Shown piece by piece: positions 6,401-7,997 of a stretch of DNA of 7,997 nt (its first letter is position 1; each line of letters starts with the position of its first letter). The stretch is taken from contig CAJUMC010000040.1 of assembly GCA_910587085.1 (NCBI GenBank), positions 1 to 7,997 of the forward strand, in the 5' to 3' direction. The notes under the pieces were generated by a model that was not told where the DNA came from, did not search any database, and worked only from the letters and a program-made list of their open reading frames with translations. The translations under genes were made by a program, and so were the position numbers. The stretch comes from an uncultured Lachnospiraceae bacterium (lineage in GTDB: Bacteria > Bacillota > Clostridia > Lachnospirales > Lachnospiraceae).

Positions 6401-7021
6401 CTGTACTGCAAAATGCTGAATGAGGCGGTGAAGAACTGCAGGGAAGGGGCTGCAGAAGAGGAGGATTTCGAGACATCGGTTGATCTGCCGATGGATGCAT
6501 ATATTCCGGCAGTCTATATTAAAAATGAGCTGCAGAAGCTTGATATGTACAAGCGCGTGGCAGGGATAACCAGCGAAGAGGAACTGGAGGATCTGCAGGA
6601 GGAGTTTATCGACCGGTTCGGGGAGCCGCCGAAGCCGGTGCTGAATCTCCTGGAAATTGCCCTGCTGCGGGCGAGGGCCCATGCCGTCTTCCTTACAAGC
6701 GTGGAGCAGAAGGGCGGGGAGCTCTGGCTTACTCCTTATGCACGGGCAAAATACCGTGTGGAGAAAATCCCGGAGCTGCTCGCGGCGCATGAACCTTTGC
6801 TGGAGTTTAAGAAAAATTCGCTCTGTTTTGTTTACCGGCTGCCGCAGACAGTGCAGAAGAGCGGTAAGGCGGCAGCACAGAAGGCCGGGGGTTCTGCGGC
6901 AGGGAAAAATGCTTCGGGGCCGGTGCGGAAAAACGATGCGAAAATGCTGCAGGAGGGGGAATATGCGCTTGCGTGCGCGAAGCAGCTGATTGCGGATTTT
7001 TCCGTGCTGCTGGAGGACTGA
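3401..7021 (+). CDS. mfd: Transcription-repair coupling factor Mfd
   Basis: A DNA translocase that removes RNA polymerase stalled at lesions and brings in UvrA for nucleotide excision repair. It has 1206 residues, slightly longer than E. coli (1148) or B. subtilis (1177) Mfd. The UvrB-like N-terminal module includes the conserved stretch at ~167-205 (GEFAVRGGIIDIFP); its ATP site is degenerate, as usual for Mfd. The RNA-polymerase-interacting, CarD-like domain starts near 501 (GDYVVHENHGLG at 507-518). The helicase motor has Walker A GDVGYGKT (655-662), DEEQ (756-759), TATP (782-785) and QLRGRVGR (925-932). The C-terminal regulatory D7 domain begins near 1025. An Ala/Gly/Lys-rich stretch at about 1153-1178 precedes a final helix and looks like an inserted flexible linker. 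The start is set by GGAGG at 3391-3395, 5 nt before the ATG. All key motifs are intact. Confidence 0.98.
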   Translation: MQTFYQPLYGYEEFRELRSAIQKGKLPAQVLGCIDSQKCHLMYAAAEGISRKLIITHNERKAKEIYEDCRLYDREVYLYPAKDIIFFSADIHGNAIVRERLKILRRLMEERPVTVIASIDGGMDKVLPLEYLQSNCVHIRNEGPLDAEELLRQLVRLGYERQAQVESAGEFAVRGGIIDIFPLTEEAPVRIELWGDEIDSLRSFDAGSQRSIENLEELWIYPASEFILTEEAKARGLEAIERELESTAGALRKEMKTEEAARLRKTVEEFRENLEYCQGSVGLDSYVNYFFDRTVSFFDYFCGGDAVIYLDEPARIMEKGEAVMTEFSESMTGRLEKGYILPGQLDVIFDYHELLAGIMNANAVLLTMLEQKLDKLAVKKRFSLTVRSVNPYNNNFEILVKDLKAWKKSGYRVILLTGSRTRAERLADDLRESGLTAFFSDDRDRVVQNGEILVTQGNVHRGFEYPLLKFVVISESDIFGDTKKAKRKKHRAYEGSKISSFSDLNIGDYVVHENHGLGIYRGIEKITVEKVTKDYIKIEYAAGGTLYIPATGLDVIQKYAGADARRPKLNKLNSSEWKTTKARARSAVKDIANELVELYALRQSKKGHAFSADDTWQREFEELFPYEETDDQLRAIEETKRDMESSRIMDRLVCGDVGYGKTEIAIRAAFKAVLDKKQVVFLVPTTILAQQHYNTFTQRMKDFAVNIEMLSRFRTPAEQKRILTGLAKGEVDILIGTHRVLSKDIKYKDLGLLIIDEEQRFGVAHKEKIKQIKGDVDVLTLTATPIPRTLHMSLVGIRDMSVLEEPPVDRLPIQTFVMEHNDELIREAINRELARGGQVYYVYNRVMGIDEIAAAVQRLVPDANVAFAHGQMSERQLEKIMFEFINGEIDVLISTTIIETGIDISNVNTMIIDDADRLGLSQLYQLRGRVGRSNRTAYAFLMYKRDKMLREVAEKRLQAIREFTELGSGFKIAMRDLEIRGAGNLLGAEQSGHIEAVGYDLYCKMLNEAVKNCREGAAEEEDFETSVDLPMDAYIPAVYIKNELQKLDMYKRVAGITSEEELEDLQEEFIDRFGEPPKPVLNLLEIALLRARAHAVFLTSVEQKGGELWLTPYARAKYRVEKIPELLAAHEPLLEFKKNSLCFVYRLPQTVQKSGKAAAQKAGGSAAGKNASGPVRKNDAKMLQEGEYALACAKQLIADFSVLLED

Positions 7022-7046
7022 GAGAAGCGCGAAACCGGGAGATATA

Positions 7047-7097
7047 CGGCATCCCCGATCTTTTTCCTCCGTTTTATTGTGTTGAAGGGGGATGCCG
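7047..7097. repeat. 10-bp perfect inverted repeat in the convergent mfd/NADAR spacer
   Basis: CGGCATCCCC (7047-7056) and GGGGATGCCG (7088-7097) pair perfectly around a 31-nt loop. The loop contains T-rich runs, but no T-run follows the second arm on either strand, so it is not a classical terminator. The right arm overlaps the palindrome ATGCCGGCAT (7092-7101) and the first stem of the terminator candidate downstream. It lies between two convergent genes, where it could limit read-through in both directions. Confidence 0.5.
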
Positions 7098-7140
7098 GCA
7101 TTCGCTCATAAAATCCCTGAGAATAAGCGGCTGGTTTTTT
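7094..7140 (+). terminator. Imperfect intrinsic terminator candidate after mfd
   Basis: An interrupted stem: GCCG (7094-7097) with CGGC (7128-7131), ATTC (7100-7103) with GAAT (7121-7124), and TCA (7106-7108) with TGA (7118-7120), around a 9-nt loop. Three bases later comes a run of six T (7135-7140). It lies 73 nt after the mfd stop. The internal loops weaken it, and it competes with the larger inverted repeat that shares 7094-7097. Confidence 0.35.
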
Positions 7141-7154
7141 ACACCGTCGTTTTA

Positions 7155-7793
7155 TTAACAAATAACATGTTCTTTGTGGTATTTAATAAAATCATTTTTA
7201 TGAAAATCCGGCAGATAGCCATAATCATCGAAAATCAGCTTAATGATTGCAGCGGTTCGTGCCTGGGTATTGATGCTTTTTGCCGGATTAAACTCAATAT
7301 CCGTAAAATAATTGTAATTTGAGATTGCATTGATTTCATCGGCAGCAAGTGTATTTTTTACCGCTTTAATGTAGATGTAATCATAAAATACCGTTTTCGG
7401 AGTTAGAGGAAAATCTTCATTTTCATAACGAAACGCTGTCAGACGGCCGGAATTATGTAATCTTTCATCACCCTTGGCTTCCCTGGGCGGCAAATCAAGT
7501 AAATCGGGATACGGGCCGCCCCTCTCAAATACTTTTGCACTCTGAAAAATATTTTCAAGGAAACAGCCGTTTAACTTTAGACGGAATGCACTTAATTTAA
7601 TTCCCATCGTTTCCTTGCTCCTGGTGCTGATTTCCAGTGGTTTCGCGTCTGCATCCGCTCCTATAATTGCATTGTGCAGACTTTCTATGGACTTTTGCTT
7701 TTGAGATAAGGCGAAACCGGAAAACCATTCAAACGAATATGTTTTACTGACAACTTTTCCTTGACAAACTGAAAATGCAGGCCGCTGTGCCAT
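7155..7793 (-). CDS. NADAR-domain protein, DarT1-associated antitoxin type
   Basis: A 212-residue cytoplasmic protein with no signal or membrane segment. I recognise the layout of the DarT1-associated NADAR family. The N-terminal part has FEWFSGFALSQKQKSIESLH (21-40) and KPLEIS (51-56). The NADAR core follows, with ENIFQSAKVFERGGPY (80-95), PREAKGDERL (103-112), FPLTPKTVFYDYIY (128-141) and TDIEFNPAKSINTQAR (164-179). From family knowledge, these proteins remove ADP-ribose from guanosine bases and neutralise a DarT1 ADP-ribosyltransferase toxin. Here no toxin is visible: downstream is the convergent 3' end of mfd, and upstream are 204 nt without a gene. GGGGGG (7799-7804) lies 5 nt before the ATG and fixes the start. 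Rows of the gene are 35-42% G+C against about 62% in a row of mfd, which hints at acquisition. The family call is from memory of conserved blocks and not from a search. Confidence 0.8.
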   Translation of the reverse strand: MAQRPAFSVCQGKVVSKTYSFEWFSGFALSQKQKSIESLHNAIIGADADAKPLEISTRSKETMGIKLSAFRLKLNGCFLENIFQSAKVFERGGPYPDLLDLPPREAKGDERLHNSGRLTAFRYENEDFPLTPKTVFYDYIYIKAVKNTLAADEINAISNYNYFTDIEFNPAKSINTQARTAAIIKLIFDDYGYLPDFHKNDFIKYHKEHVIC

Positions 7794-7798
7794 GTTAT

Positions 7799-7805
7799 CC
7801 CCCCT
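7799..7805 (-). promoter_or_regulatory. Ribosome binding site of the NADAR gene
   Basis: AGGGGGG on the minus strand, 5 nt before the ATG at 7793. The strength and spacing support this start codon. Confidence 0.7.
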
Positions 7806-7829
7806 GAATCAAATGCGGTTGTTCTTTAA

Positions 7830-7858
7830 AATATGCTGATATAAAATGTAATTGTCTA
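7830..7858 (-). promoter_or_regulatory. Possible second promoter of the NADAR gene
   Basis: On the minus strand, TAGACA (7858-7853, 5 of 6) is followed by 17 nt and CATATT (7835-7830, 4 of 6). It lies downstream of the extended -10 promoter. It is plausible but weaker, and may be chance in AT-rich DNA. Confidence 0.35.
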
Positions 7859-7898
7859 TCCGGTATCAATGATTTCATTATAGCACTTTGTTACCGGA
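7859..7898. repeat. Inverted repeat bracketing the NADAR promoter
   Basis: TCCGGTA (7859-7865) and TACCGGA (7892-7898) are perfect 7-bp inverted arms whose centres are 33 bp apart, close to three helical turns. The extended -10 lies between them. This is an operator-like arrangement. Binding by any regulator, including self-regulation, is an inference. Confidence 0.45.
7877..7885 (-). promoter_or_regulatory. Extended -10 promoter of the NADAR gene
   Basis: The minus strand reads TGCTATAAT, a perfect extended -10 element (TG at 7885-7884, TATAAT at 7882-7877). The -35 region is poor, which is typical where an extended -10 compensates. The predicted start near 7870 gives a leader of about 77 nt. 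Confidence 0.6.
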
Positions 7899-7958
7899 AG
7901 TGAAACAGATTTCTTTCCGTACAGCAGCATTGTCCGCTGTGCCGTGCCGCAAATTCCC

Positions 7959-7987
7959 TTGACTTGCAGCCGCGGCAGTAATAGAAT
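7959..7987 (+). promoter_or_regulatory. Strong plus-strand promoter reading out of the window
   Basis: TTGACT (7959-7964, 5 of 6), a 17-nt spacer, and TAGAAT (7982-7987, 5 of 6). The transcription start would be near 7994, so the driven gene lies to the right of the window. The spacer contains the 8-bp palindrome GCCGCGGC (7969-7976), a possible repressor or activator site. This makes the NADAR gene and the unseen neighbour divergent. Confidence 0.6.
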
Positions 7988-7997
7988 TGTGTTATTG

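Noticed and set aside
3851..6790. A 979-codon open reading frame antisense to mfd
   Set aside because: It is wholly contained in the conserved mfd gene and its translation is rich in Arg, His, Gln, Pro and Leu with no recognisable domain. Only a weak AAAGG precedes its start. GC-biased codon use in mfd removes stops from the opposite frame.
6973..7322. Short plus-strand frames of 61-76 codons after mfd
   Set aside because: They overlap either the mfd 3' end or the NADAR gene, lack ribosome binding sites, and show no conserved motif.
1..7997. CRISPR arrays, tRNA or rRNA genes, insertion sequences, attachment sites
   Set aside because: I saw no regularly spaced direct repeats, no cloverleaf-like sequence, no transposase-like protein and no terminal inverted repeats with target duplication. 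Absence is from reading by eye; a tRNA or repeat scan would settle it.

Overview
The window looks like a chromosomal piece of a Gram-positive Clostridia-type bacterium, probably Lachnospiraceae-like. This rests on three things: G-rich Shine-Dalgarno sites, sigma-A-type promoters, and a pth-mfd gene pair of Firmicutes style. The housekeeping genes are GC-rich (a hand-counted row of mfd is about 62% G+C), while several other stretches are clearly AT-rich. The taxonomic call is an inference; there is no rRNA or marker gene here to settle it.

Left part (32-2200, minus strand): a secreted or lipid-anchored subtilisin-type (S8) serine peptidase of 722 residues. Its last ~270 residues are not peptidase. 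They carry a W/H pair and an HxxxDxxxH motif that suggest a zinc-dependent phospholipase C / S1-P1 nuclease-like fold. The base composition changes sharply near the domain boundary. The gene has a good promoter and a ~145-nt AT-rich 5' leader. That leader contains a strong Shine-Dalgarno-like sequence with no start codon after it, reminiscent of the mRNA-stabilising STAB-SD element.

Middle part (2201-7021, plus strand): a divergent intergenic region, first AT-rich and then GC-rich. A near-consensus extended promoter (2509-2537) drives a ~280-nt GC-rich leader with several palindromes and mutually exclusive hairpins. It is followed by pth (peptidyl-tRNA hydrolase) and mfd (transcription-repair coupling factor), 10 nt apart and very likely one operon. 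Pth rescues tRNAs from dropped-off peptidyl-tRNA. Mfd clears RNA polymerase stalled at DNA lesions and recruits UvrA.

Right part (7022-7997): a convergent spacer with overlapping inverted repeats and a weak terminator candidate, then a minus-strand, AT-rich gene (7155-7793). I recognise its product as a NADAR-domain protein of the kind paired with DarT1 DNA ADP-ribosyltransferase toxins. No toxin gene is visible on either side of it. Its promoter is bracketed by a 7-bp inverted repeat. A strong plus-strand promoter at 7959-7987 points out of the window.

The most noteworthy items are the peptidase/phospholipase-like fusion with its internal composition step, the apparently solitary NADAR gene beside mfd, the orphan Shine-Dalgarno in the peptidase leader, and the structured leader of pth-mfd.
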